64,000 nucleotides of DNA from NCBI RefSeq assembly GCF_023702225.1, contig NZ_JAMQCO010000008.1, positions 186,001 through 250,000 of the forward strand, given 5' to 3'. Position numbers and translations under genes: made by a program. This document shows positions 18,224 through 27,147 of the stretch, piece after piece. The first letter of the stretch is position 1. Every line of letters starts with the position of its first letter. The notes under the pieces were generated by a model. The model saw only the letters and a list, made by a program, of their open reading frames with translations, ran no database searches and had not been told where the DNA came from. The DNA comes from Aureimonas altamirensis (lineage in GTDB: Bacteria; Pseudomonadota; Alphaproteobacteria; Rhizobiales; Rhizobiaceae).

Positions 18224-19285
18224 ATGATGGATTCGATCGATGGCAAGATTCGGCTGACCAGCCTGGCGCACGGCGGCGGATGTGGCTGCAAGCTGGCGCC
18301 CACCGTATTGCAGGACCTTCTGTCCGGCATGCCGCAGGCAGGCCCTTACGAAAAGCTGCTCGTCGGCACCGAAACCGGCGACGACGCGGCGGTGTGGAAC
18401 CTCGAAGGTCGGACGGCGATCATCGCCACCACGGACTTCTTCATGCCGATGGTGGACGATCCGCGCGACTTCGGCCGCATCGCCGCCACGAACGCCCTGT
18501 CGGATATCTACGCCATGGGTGGGCGGCCCATCATGGCGCTCGCCATAGTCGGCATGCCGGTGGACAAGCTCGACGCGGGCTCGATCCGGGCCATCCTGGC
18601 AGGGGGCGCGGAAGTCTGCGCCGCCGCCGGCATACCGGTGGCCGGCGGCCATTCGATCGATTGTCCGGAGCCGGTCTACGGACTTGCGGTCATCGGCACA
18701 GCCACCGTCGACCGCATACGGCGCAACGCCACCGCGCAAGCCGGAGACCGTCTGATCCTGACCAAGGCGCTCGGCGTCGGCATCTATTCCGCCGCCTTCA
18801 AGAAGGACGCCCTGTCGGCGGAGGCCTATGACGAACTCATCCGCTCGACGACGCGTCTCAACAGCGTCGGGGCGGACCTCGGCGAGGAAGCGGCGGTGCA
18901 CGCCATGACGGACGTGACGGGCTTCGGCATCCTCGGCCATGGGCTTGAAATGGCGCGCGGATCGTCGGCGACGGTGGCCATCGAAGCCGACGCCCTTCCC
19001 TTCCTGGCGGACGCCGAGGATCTGGCCCGACAGGGCTTCGTCACCGGGGCATCGCATCGAAACTGGAAATCCTACGGAGCGGATGTCGTGTTGCCGGATG
19101 GCCTTCCCGACTGGAAGCGTCATCTCCTGACCGACCCGCAGACCTCCGGCGGGCTTCTTCTGGCAGTCGATCCCGCGGAGGCAGGCCGGATACTCGCGTC
19201 GATCCGCGAAGCCGGCTATCCCGCCGCCGCGGAGATCGGCTCCATACGGCACGGGGCTGCCGGGGTCGTCGTCGAGGATGCCTGA
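18224..19285 (+). CDS. selD: selenide, water dikinase (selenophosphate synthase), Cys form
   Basis: This 353-residue ATP-dependent enzyme makes selenophosphate, the selenium donor for SelA. The N-terminal HGGGCGCK contains C20, equivalent to the catalytic Cys/Sec of SelD, and K23, so this is the Cys form and not itself a selenoprotein. Other signatures are [18 protein letters not shown], the GGHSID segment, [15 protein letters not shown] and [19 protein letters not shown] precedes tandem ATGs at 18224/18227. It is transcribed away from fdoG, with 156 nt between them. Confidence 0.96.
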   Translation: MMDSIDGKIRLTSLAHGGGCGCKLAPTVLQDLLSGMPQAGPYEKLLVGTETGDDAAVWNLEGRTAIIATTDFFMPMVDDPRDFGRIAATNALSDIYAMGGRPIMALAIVGMPVDKLDAGSIRAILAGGAEVCAAAGIPVAGGHSIDCPEPVYGLAVIGTATVDRIRRNATAQAGDRLILTKALGVGIYSAAFKKDALSAEAYDELIRSTTRLNSVGADLGEEAAVHAMTDVTGFGILGHGLEMARGSSATVAIEADALPFLADAEDLARQGFVTGASHRNWKSYGADVVLPDGLPDWKRHLLTDPQTSGGLLLAVDPAEAGRILASIREAGYPAAAEIGSIRHGAAGVVVEDA

Positions 19286-19358
19286 ACCGGCAGGGCGGAA
19301 CGAAGGAATGGGCGCCCTCGTTTCCCTTGCCACTGCACTTCGCGACGGGAGACCGCAC

Positions 19359-19736
19359 ATGAACCGCTTATCGGCGTTGCTCGCACTGTCCATTCTGACG
19401 GTCTCCGCCGGGCTTGCCCAGGCGCAGGATGCCGGGCAGCGTCCCGGGTGCGTGGACCTGTCCGAACAGGGGTCCGAAACGGAGCCCGCGCGCGGGCCGG
19501 ATTCCGGCACGGCGCCCGGCGGCGCCGGCTCGACCGGCTGGACAGGCGGGCTTGGAGGTTCGGACATCGGCACCAGCCAGCAAGACGAGCAGACCCCGGC
19601 CCCGACACCGCCCCCACCCGTCGCAAGCGGGCTGGATCCGATCGCAGGCACCACGCATGGCGAAGGGCCTGCCATGCAAACGCCGTCCGAGCAGCCGGTC
19701 GAGCCGCAGCAACAGGCTACTTCTGCGCCTTGTTGA
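19359..19736 (+). CDS. secreted Pro/Gly/Gln-rich protein of unknown function
   Basis: This 125-residue protein has a clear Sec signal peptide (MNRLSALLALSILTVSAGLA, cleavage after AQA). The mature part is low-complexity: Gly/Thr/Ser-rich in the middle, PAPTPPPP, then Gln/Pro-rich. It has two Cys, one shortly after the signal and one as the last residue. GGGAGA precedes the ATG. It lies 73 nt after selD on the same strand, so it may be co-transcribed. No known domain is recognisable; it is predicted periplasmic or extracellular and disordered. Confidence 0.6.
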   Translation: MNRLSALLALSILTVSAGLAQAQDAGQRPGCVDLSEQGSETEPARGPDSGTAPGGAGSTGWTGGLGGSDIGTSQQDEQTPAPTPPPPVASGLDPIAGTTHGEGPAMQTPSEQPVEPQQQATSAPC

Positions 19737-19748
19737 GCAGGTAACTAC

Positions 19749-19758
19749 ACCTTAAGGT
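19749..19758. promoter_or_regulatory. 10-bp palindrome upstream of the marR-type gene
   Basis: ACCTTAAGGT is a perfect 10-bp palindrome between the secreted-protein stop and the MarR-type regulator. MarR proteins commonly bind short palindromes overlapping their own promoter, so it is a possible autoregulatory site. It is short enough to occur by chance. Confidence 0.25.
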
Positions 19759-19834
19759 TATCTTGGGTCCGGCCCGTATCGACAGGCATCCTCGGAGATG
19801 GCCGCTCCAGGCCGGCATAGGAGGCCCGACGCCC

Positions 19835-20278
19835 TTGGTCGCAGACGATACGCGCTCCGACACAGCTATTCAGGACGGCGTCAGCCGTCAGCTTCTGCGG
19901 GCCGCCGACCGGATGGTGCGCGTGCTGACGCGGCGCTTCGATCGGTTCGGCGTCAGTTCGGGCGAATGGCTCGTCCTCAGCGAGCTGTCGGGCGCCGAGC
20001 GAATGATGCCCAGCACGCTGGCCGAACGCCTGGCGATGAGCCGGGGCGGCGTTTCACGCCTCATCGACCGCATGGTGGAGCGGGGCCTCGTCGAGCGGAC
20101 CGGCGACCAGCTCGATCGCCGCGCGCATTGGCTTTCCTTGAGCGACGCAGGCAAGGCGCTGCTGCCGCAGGTCAGAACGGCCGTTGCCGAAAGCGAGGAA
20201 AGCTTTCTCGCTCCCCTGCATCCGAGCGAGGAAAAGGCACTTCGGCAATTGCTGGCCAAGGTGTGCCGGTCGGATTAG
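19835..20278 (+). CDS. MarR family transcriptional regulator
   Basis: This regulator of about 147 residues has the MarR winged-helix fold: FGVSSGEWLVLSELSGAE, then STLAERLAMSRGGVSRLIDR as recognition helix, then GLVERTGDQLDRRAHWLSLSDAGKAL as wing. No ATG is available near the start. I favour the TTG at 19835 because AGGAGG ends 10 nt upstream; another TTG at 19763 would add 24 residues of poor quality. No adjacent target gene is obvious; it may act on distant genes or on itself. Confidence 0.75.
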   Translation: MVADDTRSDTAIQDGVSRQLLRAADRMVRVLTRRFDRFGVSSGEWLVLSELSGAERMMPSTLAERLAMSRGGVSRLIDRMVERGLVERTGDQLDRRAHWLSLSDAGKALLPQVRTAVAESEESFLAPLHPSEEKALRQLLAKVCRSD

Positions 20279-20509
20279 GTGTTCAGTCCCGGCATCTGGT
20301 GTCACAGGGAGCTGCCAATAAGGCAACTACGCTGCGTGGAAGCGCACTATTCACTGCCAGGCAATACCGGAGGATGGTAGCAGCGTTGCGAAAGTGACGT
20401 TCCGCCTGAAAAGCCTGCCCGCCGAACCTCCAAATGGCCTCCGACGGCCGATAATGGAGGTTATTGGCCGTCAGCGTGGGCACTTGCATGATACAAGCAC
20501 CCCTGCAAG

Positions 20510-20809
20510 TCATGCAGCGTCGTCGATCCATCGTCGCAGCGCATCGTTGACTCTAGCTTGCCATCCCGGGCCGGATGAACGAAGCTTGGCAACCAGGTCA
20601 TCATCCAGCCGGATCGAGACCGGCGTCTTCGTGCGGGTCGGGCCGCGCTTGCGGACGATGCTTTCATGGATCTCGGGCAAAGCCACCGCGAATGGCCTGG
20701 CCTGAGTTACCTGCTCATCTGTCGCCTCAGGGCTATCGACGTCATCCCAGTCCTGCCGTGTGTAGCCGTGTGCGGCTGCATGCTTCGGGTCAAAGGTCTT
20801 GACGCTCAT
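20510..20809 (-). CDS. brnA: BrnA-type antitoxin
   Basis: This 99-residue antitoxin is encoded second, after its toxin, the usual BrnT-BrnA order. The conserved ARPFAVALPEI region is followed by a C-terminal ribbon-helix-helix-like segment: KTPVSIRLDDDLVAKLRSSG, then PGWQARVNDALRRW. The RHH part would bind DNA and autorepress; the N-terminal part wraps the toxin. Its ATG overlaps the brnT stop by 4 nt. Confidence 0.88.
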   Translation of the reverse strand: MSVKTFDPKHAAAHGYTRQDWDDVDSPEATDEQVTQARPFAVALPEIHESIVRKRGPTRTKTPVSIRLDDDLVAKLRSSGPGWQARVNDALRRWIDDAA

Positions 20810-21048
20810 AGTAGCTTCCTTTCTTTCATGGACGCCGCCCGCATCGATACGATGGATATCGCCTCACTACCGAGGGTGACGAAGACGACCGTTGTGGCGC
20901 CATTCAATCTGCCGACAGCCATATACCGGCCATCCTTGGCTGGGAGCACAACGGCGTCCAGGAAGAATTCGATATCGACGTCGGCAAAGTCCATCGCATG
21001 CTTCGCGATGTTCGCCTGCCTCTTCGGTTCGTCCCACACAATACGCAT
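20806..21048 (-). CDS. brnT: BrnT-type toxin (RelE-fold ribonuclease)
   Basis: This 80-residue toxin of the BrnT family has the typical start IVWDEPKRQANIAKHAMDFAD, the central DGRYMAVGRLNG and the C-terminal ISMR-like IVSMRAASMKERKL. Family members are RelE-like RNases that arrest translation. The ATG lies only 5 nt after a TATATA -10 element, with no ribosome-binding site, so the message may be leaderless. It is coupled to brnA by an ATGA overlap. Confidence 0.88.
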   Translation of the reverse strand: MRIVWDEPKRQANIAKHAMDFADVDIEFFLDAVVLPAKDGRYMAVGRLNGATTVVFVTLGSEAISIVSMRAASMKERKLL

Positions 21049-21053
21049 ACTTG

Positions 21054-21099
21054 TATATACGAGTTATCGTATCATCCCGCAATACCTGTACATACAGGT
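21054..21099 (-). promoter_or_regulatory. brnTA promoter and operator-like palindrome
   Basis: On the minus strand, TTGCGG (21082-21077) and TATATA (21059-21054) are spaced by 17 nt, immediately before the brnT ATG at 21048. Directly upstream of the -35 is the palindrome ACCTGTA-TG-TACAGGT (21084-21099, 7-bp arms), a candidate BrnA operator for autoregulation. The arms equal the half-sites of the Vibrio lux box but with 2 nt between them and not 6, so LuxR binding is not expected. Confidence 0.45.
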
Positions 21100-21130
21100 C
21101 TGTGCCATAGCGCGTTCGTCCACTGTGGAG

Positions 21131-24100
21131 TCACTCTGCCGGCTCGGGCAGGCGAGGCTTGTCGGCAGGCCGCGCCTCCAGCAACGTTTCCATCAGGCCG
21201 GCGCGCCGGGCGGCGGCCGCTTCGGCATTGGCGGCCTTGACGGGGCCGAAGCCGCGGACGCTGTCGGGCAGGCTCAGAAGCTCCACCGCGATACCGACAT
21301 TGCCGGGTTCGAGACGTTGGAACACCATTTCGCAATCCGCTTCGTACGTGGCTATCGCGGCCCGCTCGGCCCGGCGCTCCGCACCATGGCCGAACGGATC
21401 CAGGGCGCTGCCACGCAGTCGTTTGCCTTTCGCCAGCAACCGCATGACAGGCAGGATCCAGGGCCCGAAGCTACGCTTTCGCGGCCGGCCGTTGGCATCG
21501 GTACCCGACAGGAAGGGAGGCGCCATGTGGAAGGTCATTCGCTTCACGCCGGTGAAATCGCGCCTGACGCTGTCCGCGAAGCGCCCGTCGGTAAACAGCC
21601 GGGCGACCTCGTATTCGTCCTTGTAGGCCAGCAGTCTGGCGTAATTATGCGCTACGGTGCGCACCAGCCTGCCATGCGCGCCCACCGACGCATCCACCGC
21701 TTCGGCACGCGCGACGAGGGTTCGATAGCGCCTGGCGAGCGCCGTATCCTGGTAATCGGCCAGCATCGCGGCGCGATGCTCGATCAACCGCTCGGTGGAC
21801 ATGTCGGCAAGCGTCTCGACTTGCGGCTCGCCATCCCCCATCAACGCCTTGATCCGCCGCGGATCGGCGGCGGCGAGGCGGCCCCAGCCGAACGCGTCGA
21901 GATTGGCTTTCACGGCAACGCCGTTGATGCGGATCGCTTCCAGGATCGCGTCGCCGGACAACGGCACCAGGCCCTTCTGCCAGGCATATCCGAGCATCAT
22001 GATGTTGGTGGCGATGGCATCGCCGGCTACGCCTTCCGCCATCTCGGTGAAATTCTCGAAATGGCCTCCGGGCATGACCGATTTGCGGATGGTGCCCGAA
22101 ACCAGCGTGCGCCGGAAGTCGAAGTCGGGGTCGCGGACGAACTGCGCGACCGGCGTCAGATGCGTGTTGACGACGGCGCGCGTACGCTTGCTCGACAGAA
22201 GGTTCACGCTTTCCTTCGAGGCGGCGACCACATCGTCCGCCGCGATGAGAAGATCGGTGCTTCCGCTGACGATGCGCGGGCATGTCACGTCCTCCGCCCT
22301 GCGGCCCAGGCGGACATGGCTGAGCACGGCGCCGCCCTTCTGCGCCAGGCCGGCCATGTCCAGCAGCATCGGCGCCTTGCCGTCCAGATGGGCGGCCATG
22401 CCCAGAATCGCGCCGATGGTCAGGACGCCGGTGCCGCCGACGCCCGTGATGGCGATGTTGCAGACTTCGTCCAGTTCCGGCACGTCCGGTGCCGGAACGG
22501 ATGACAGGTCGGGCCCACCCAGCGCGGCGCGGCGACGGGGCTCCGCACCCTCGAGCGTGACGAAGGACGGACAGAAGCCCTTGAGGCAGGAAAAATCCTT
22601 GTTGCACGAGCTCTGGTTGATGCGCCGCTTGCGGCCCAATTCCGTTTCGAGCGGTTCTACGGAAATGCAGTTCGACTGGACGGAGCAATCGCCGCAGCCT
22701 TCGCAGACGGCGGGGTTTATGGCGACGCGCCGGTTGGGTTCCGGCATCAGTCCCCGCTTGCGACGGCGGCGCTTTTCTGCCGCGCAGGTCTGGTCGTAGA
22801 CGATGGCGGAAACGCCGGGGGCCTCCCGTATCTCGCGCATGATGGCCTCCACCTCGTCACGCGGGCGGATGATGGCGCCATGCGGCAATTGCGCCGGCGC
22901 GTAACGATCCGGTGTCTCGGAAACGAGATAGATCGGCGACACGCCCTCCTGCTCGAGCTGGTGGGTGATCTGGACCGGGTCGAGATGCCCGTCCACTTTC
23001 TGGCCGCCGGTCATGGCGACCGCGTCGTTGAAGAGGATCTTGTAGGTGGCGTTGACGCCGGCCGCCACGGCCTGCCGGATCGCCAGGATGCCGGAATGGA
23101 AGTAGGTTCCGTCGCCGAGGTTCACGAAGACATGCTTCTCGTCGGTGAAGGGCGCGATGCCCGCCCACGCCACGCCTTCGCCCCCCATCTGGGAAAACGT
23201 CTCGCTGGAGCGGCCCATCCAGGTCACCATGAAGTGGCAGCCGATCCCTGCCATCCCGCGAGAACCGTCCGGAACCTTCGTCGAACTGTTATGCGGGCAG
23301 CCGGAGCAGTAGAACGGGATGCGCGCGACGGGCGCGACGGCCTGCCGGCCGGCGTCCCTGCGCTGGCGGAAATGGGCGACGCGCGCCTCGATATAAGCCC
23401 GGTGATCGGGGTCCACATACCCCATGGAAAGGATATGTTCGCCGATGGTGATGGCCGCCGTGGCGACGCTCAGCTCTTCCGCAAGCGACAGGACCGGCCT
23501 GTCCTTGTGGTCGAACTTGCCGATGATGCGGGGACGCACGTCGGGGCGCCAGTTGAACAATTGCTGCTTGATCTGGTTTTCGATGATCTCGCGCCGTTCC
23601 TCGATGACCAGGATTTCCTCCAGCCCCACCGAAAACTCGCGCACGCCTTCCGGCTCCAGCGGCCACGGCATGCCCACCTTGTACAGGCGCAGGCGGGCGC
23701 GATGGGCGGTCTCCTCGTCGATGCCCAGCTCCTTGAGGGCCTGCCGGACGTCTTCGTAGGCCTTGCCCGATGCGATGATGCCCAGCCGCGCGTCTGCGGA
23801 ATCCAGCGTGATGCGGTCCAGGCGGTTGGCGCGTGCGAAGGCGATGGCCGCATAGGCCTTGTATGTCTGCAGGCGGTTGTCCTGCGCCCATCGGTCATCG
23901 GGGACGCGCAGGTTGAGCCCATCGGCCGGCAGCTCGAAATCGGCGGGCGCGACGAAGATGCGCCCCTCTCCCGACAGATCCACCGACGCCGTCGTCTCCA
24001 CCGTATCGGCGATCACCTTCATGCCCACCCAGCAGCCGGAATAGCGCGACATGGCGATGCCGGCGAGGCCGAATTCGACGAACTCATGGATCGAGGAGGG

Positions 24101-24610
24101 GTAAAGCATCGGCATGACGGCCGCCATGAAGGCGTGGTCGGACTGGTGCGGAACGGTGGAAGATTTGGCGCCATGGTCGTCACCGGCGATGGCCAGTACG
24201 CCGCCATGCCGCGACGAACCGGCCGCGTTGGCATGCTTGAACACGTCGCCCGAGCGGTCGACCCCCGGTCCCTTGCCGTACCAGATGCCGACGACGCCGT
24301 CCTTGCGGAAGCCGGGTGAAACCGCAGCCTGCTGCGACCCCCACACGGCCGTCGCCGCGAGATCCTCGTTGACGCCGGGCCTGAAGACGATGCCTTCGGC
24401 CTCCAGCTCGCGACGCGCCTTCATGAGATGCTGGTCGTAGCCGCCGAGCGGCGAGCCGCGGTACCCGGATATGAAGGCGCCCGTATTCAGCCCCGCTTCC
24501 CGGTCGCGCCGCATCTGGACCATCGGCAGGCGGACGAGCGCCTGAGTACCGCTCATGAAGACGCGGCCCTCGCGCGCGGAATATTTGCGGTCGAGTTCGT
24601 CGCTGGCCAT
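21131..24610 (-). CDS. indolepyruvate ferredoxin oxidoreductase, fused subunits
   Basis: This 1159-residue 2-oxoacid:ferredoxin oxidoreductase decarboxylates aryl pyruvates, or in some bacteria branched 2-oxoacids, to acyl-CoA and reduced ferredoxin. The N-terminal half is IorA-like (ISGYRGSPLGGYD near residue 48), with the thiamine-diphosphate site around NLGDGTYFHSGILAIRQAVA. A ferredoxin-like Cys cluster CEGCGDCSVQSNC and further Cys (SSCNKDFSCLKGFCP) follow, then the IorB-like gamma domain with ITGVGGTGVLTIGAILGMAA. Start ATG 24610 follows GGGAGG; the frame to 24667 adds only an Arg-rich leader. An Lrp-type regulator lies directly upstream on the same strand. Confidence 0.93.
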   Translation of the reverse strand: MASDELDRKYSAREGRVFMSGTQALVRLPMVQMRRDREAGLNTGAFISGYRGSPLGGYDQHLMKARRELEAEGIVFRPGVNEDLAATAVWGSQQAAVSPGFRKDGVVGIWYGKGPGVDRSGDVFKHANAAGSSRHGGVLAIAGDDHGAKSSTVPHQSDHAFMAAVMPMLYPSSIHEFVEFGLAGIAMSRYSGCWVGMKVIADTVETTASVDLSGEGRIFVAPADFELPADGLNLRVPDDRWAQDNRLQTYKAYAAIAFARANRLDRITLDSADARLGIIASGKAYEDVRQALKELGIDEETAHRARLRLYKVGMPWPLEPEGVREFSVGLEEILVIEERREIIENQIKQQLFNWRPDVRPRIIGKFDHKDRPVLSLAEELSVATAAITIGEHILSMGYVDPDHRAYIEARVAHFRQRRDAGRQAVAPVARIPFYCSGCPHNSSTKVPDGSRGMAGIGCHFMVTWMGRSSETFSQMGGEGVAWAGIAPFTDEKHVFVNLGDGTYFHSGILAIRQAVAAGVNATYKILFNDAVAMTGGQKVDGHLDPVQITHQLEQEGVSPIYLVSETPDRYAPAQLPHGAIIRPRDEVEAIMREIREAPGVSAIVYDQTCAAEKRRRRKRGLMPEPNRRVAINPAVCEGCGDCSVQSNCISVEPLETELGRKRRINQSSCNKDFSCLKGFCPSFVTLEGAEPRRRAALGGPDLSSVPAPDVPELDEVCNIAITGVGGTGVLTIGAILGMAAHLDGKAPMLLDMAGLAQKGGAVLSHVRLGRRAEDVTCPRIVSGSTDLLIAADDVVAASKESVNLLSSKRTRAVVNTHLTPVAQFVRDPDFDFRRTLVSGTIRKSVMPGGHFENFTEMAEGVAGDAIATNIMMLGYAWQKGLVPLSGDAILEAIRINGVAVKANLDAFGWGRLAAADPRRIKALMGDGEPQVETLADMSTERLIEHRAAMLADYQDTALARRYRTLVARAEAVDASVGAHGRLVRTVAHNYARLLAYKDEYEVARLFTDGRFADSVRRDFTGVKRMTFHMAPPFLSGTDANGRPRKRSFGPWILPVMRLLAKGKRLRGSALDPFGHGAERRAERAAIATYEADCEMVFQRLEPGNVGIAVELLSLPDSVRGFGPVKAANAEAAAARRAGLMETLLEARPADKPRLPEPAE

Positions 24611-24769
24611 CCGGTACCTCCCACGATGCCTGTTGCGGCGAAGTTGTCCTCCGCTCTTTGAAGGCATTCTAACCCTATGGAAGATGATAACCTTTCCTGT
24701 TTTTTGAAGATGGATGGCTCCATGAAGGAGACGCGCTGCCCTCTGGAGCTGATTTGAGGATACGACGCC

Positions 24770-25225
24770 TCAAAGCGGCAAAGGCGATCCGCTCTTCGAC
24801 TTGCGCAGGACGACGGTGGAATTGAGCTCCGCCACATGCGGCAGGCGCGACAGCTTCGTCTTGACCAGCGTCTCGAAGCTCTCCGTATCGCGTGTCAGGA
24901 TCGTCAGCACGAAGTCGTATCGCCCGGTAACGAGGTAGCATTCCATGATCTCGGGCATGGCATTGGCGGCCTGCTCGAAGGCTTCCAGGCTGCCTTCGTC
25001 CTGACGCCCCAGCTTGACCATGGTCAGCACCGTGACGAGAAGCCCTACGGCACGCTCGCTGATGCGGTACCGGCGATCGCCGATGACGCCCTCGGCCTGC
25101 ATGCGCCGGATACGCCGCCAGCACGGCGTATGGCTGAGCCCGGCGGCACGCCCGATGCTCTCGACCGATCCTTCCGGATCTCGTTGCAGGGCTCTCAATA
25201 TCCTCAGGTCAGTCGCGTCAAGCAT
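24770..25225 (-). CDS. Lrp/AsnC family transcriptional regulator
   Basis: This 151-residue regulator has an N-terminal HTH (LDATDLRILRALQRDPEGSV, then IGRAAGLSHTPCWRRIRRM) and a C-terminal RAM ligand-binding domain with ECYLVTGRYDFVLTILTRD. GGAG precedes the ATG. It lies 159 nt upstream of the indolepyruvate oxidoreductase gene in the same direction and probably controls it in response to an amino acid; this is inferred from adjacency. Confidence 0.9.
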   Translation of the reverse strand: MLDATDLRILRALQRDPEGSVESIGRAAGLSHTPCWRRIRRMQAEGVIGDRRYRISERAVGLLVTVLTMVKLGRQDEGSLEAFEQAANAMPEIMECYLVTGRYDFVLTILTRDTESFETLVKTKLSRLPHVAELNSTVVLRKSKSGSPLPL

Positions 25226-25483
25226 GCCCCGCTCCGGATTGCGAAAAGACGTTTCTTTGCCTTAAGCGCATGTCCGCGCAAGAGCTCAGCGCGTGCGCCG
25301 GTGCCATCGATCGGGCGTGGCGCGCTGCGTTCGCCACCGGCAAAACGCCTCGTTTGGACTTATCGATCGACGCTATTCGGGACTTATTATCTGCGTCCCA
25401 GTGTCGCATTCACAAAATCGTTAGAAATCTCAATATTATCGACGCTTAGCCCTATCTTCTATATTATATAAAACAGGTCACCC

Positions 25484-25756
25484 ATGTGGCGTAATCTGCC
25501 CGGCACACCCGAGTCGCTTCACCAGTTCCAGGAATGGATCCTGTCCATTTACGACGACGCTGCCTCCTATGCAGTCGAAAGGCTGCGTGTCCCGGTTGCG
25601 CAGGCCGTCAACGACGCGATCGTCCTTACCCTCGAGGAGTTGGAGCAGCGCAATGCCCCGGCGGAGCTCGTGGCCGAGATAGAATCAAGGTTGAGGCTGG
25701 AGCGAAGGTCCCTGATGTTCAACCTGGCTCGGCAGCATGGGGTGTGCCCGGCCTAG
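25484..25756 (+). CDS. small hypothetical protein, 90 residues
   Basis: I do not recognise this protein. It is predicted helical and soluble (EWILSIYDDAASYAVERLRV, then a Glu/Arg-rich C-terminal half such as EIESRLRLERRSLM). It has no signal peptide or membrane segment. An AT-rich stretch upstream (25405-25470, with TATATTATATAA) could hold a promoter, but the ribosome-binding site is weak (ACAGG). Its stop overlaps the stop of the convergent M20 peptidase by 4 nt. Codon use looks plausible and no better gene occupies the strip. Confidence 0.5.
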   Translation: MWRNLPGTPESLHQFQEWILSIYDDAASYAVERLRVPVAQAVNDAIVLTLEELEQRNAPAELVAEIESRLRLERRSLMFNLARQHGVCPA

Positions 25757-27147
25757 TTGCCGGCCTCCGACAGCGCGGCCAGAACCCGCGCCCAGGAGCG
25801 TTGCCCCTTGTGGAAGGACGACATCTCGTACTTCTCGTTGGGCGAATGGATCCGGTCGTCTCCAAGCCCGAAGCCGATGAGAAGGGATTGCATTCCCAGC
25901 CGGCGCTTGAACTCGCCGACCACGGGTATCGATCCGCCCATGCCGATCATGACGGCCGGGTTGTGCCACTCGTCGCTCAGCGCGCCACGTGCCGCTTCCA
26001 GCATCGGCGAATCGAAAGGAAGCTGGATCGCCCCGGAGCCGCCATGCTCGTGGAACTCGGCCCTGCAGTCGGCGGGCAGGCGCTGCTCGACGAAGGAGCG
26101 GAAGCTTGACCTAATGGCGGCCGGATCCTGGTCGAAGACAAGGCGGAAGGATACCTTCGCCTGCGCCATTGCCGGGATGACCGTCTTGAAACCCTTGCCG
26201 GTGTAGCCACCTTCGATGCCGTTCACCTCGGCCGTCGGGCGCGACCATGTCTGCTCGAGCACGGAACGGCCCTTTTCGCCGGATGGCACGGAAAGTCCGA
26301 CCCCGCCGAGAAACTCCGCCTCCGAAAAGTCCAGCCCGTTCCAGACGGTCCGGATGTCCTCCGGCAGTTCCGGCACGCCGTCGTAGAAGCCGGGCAGCGT
26401 TACGCGGCCGTCCGCATCGTGCAGGTCGGCCAGGATCCTCGCGAGGACGTGGATGGGATTGGCCGCGGCACCTCCGTAATAGCCGGAATGCAGGTCCATC
26501 GAGGCTGCATGGATGGTCACCTCCTCGCCGACGAGGCCGCGCAGGCCGGTGGAGATCGCGGGGGTATCGCGGTTCCACATGTTCGTGTCGCAGACCAGCG
26601 CAACATCGGCCGAAAGCTCCGCCTTGTGGGCATCCATGAAGGGCAGCAGCGACGGCGAGCCGGATTCCTCCTCACCCTCGAGGAACAGGGTCACCCGACA
26701 GGGCAGGGTTCCCGTTTCCGCGATATAGGCGCGACAGGCCTCCACGAAGGTCATGAGCTGGCCCTTGTCGTCGGCCGAGCCGCGCCCGACGATGCGGCTG
26801 CTGCCGTCGTCCATCCTCTTCACCTGCGGATCGAAGGGATCGGTGTCCCACAGCGCAATGGGGTCTACCGGCTGGACGTCGTAATGTCCGTAGAACAGGA
26901 CATGCGGCGCATCCGCACCGGCGCCGTCGTGGTGCGCCACGACCATGGGGTGCCCCGGAGTGTCGTGGAGCGCCGCACGAAAGCCCAGCCCGGAAAGATC
27001 CGCAACCAGCCATTCAGCCGCCTTCCGGCAATCGCCGGCATAGGCCGGGTCGGTCGAGATGGAGGGAATGCGCAGGAGTTCCTTCAGCCGCTCGACGGAG
27101 GCGTCGAGGTTCGTATCGATCGTGGCGAGAACCTGTTCGAGTGACAT
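25753..27147 (-). CDS. M20 family metallopeptidase (dipeptidase)
   Basis: This 464-residue zinc peptidase of the M20/ArgE-DapE/carnosinase group shows VLFYGHYDVQPVD for the first metal ligand, GRGSADDKGQL bridging the two zincs, and LEGEEESGS with the catalytic Glu. The central dimerisation domain around SMDLHSGYYGGAAANP has the conserved His. The C-terminal HSPNEKYEM gives the last ligand. Start ATG 27147 follows AAGAAGGA. It probably cleaves dipeptides or N-acyl amino acids in the cytoplasm. No operon partner is evident. Confidence 0.92.
   Translation of the reverse strand: MSLEQVLATIDTNLDASVERLKELLRIPSISTDPAYAGDCRKAAEWLVADLSGLGFRAALHDTPGHPMVVAHHDGAGADAPHVLFYGHYDVQPVDPIALWDTDPFDPQVKRMDDGSSRIVGRGSADDKGQLMTFVEACRAYIAETGTLPCRVTLFLEGEEESGSPSLLPFMDAHKAELSADVALVCDTNMWNRDTPAISTGLRGLVGEEVTIHAASMDLHSGYYGGAAANPIHVLARILADLHDADGRVTLPGFYDGVPELPEDIRTVWNGLDFSEAEFLGGVGLSVPSGEKGRSVLEQTWSRPTAEVNGIEGGYTGKGFKTVIPAMAQAKVSFRLVFDQDPAAIRSSFRSFVEQRLPADCRAEFHEHGGSGAIQLPFDSPMLEAARGALSDEWHNPAVMIGMGGSIPVVGEFKRRLGMQSLLIGFGLGDDRIHSPNEKYEMSSFHKGQRSWARVLAALSEAGN

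Noticed and set aside
20283-20531. 82-codon ORF on the minus strand after brnA
   Set aside because: Cys/Arg-rich with no ribosome-binding site, and it overlaps the brnA 3' end and the MarR-type gene's trailer; no support for a gene in 20279-20509.
21084-21099. Lux-box-like ACCTGTA...TACAGGT
   Set aside because: The arms match but the spacer is 2 and not 6 nt, and there is no luxR or luxI gene in the window; a BrnA operator is more likely.
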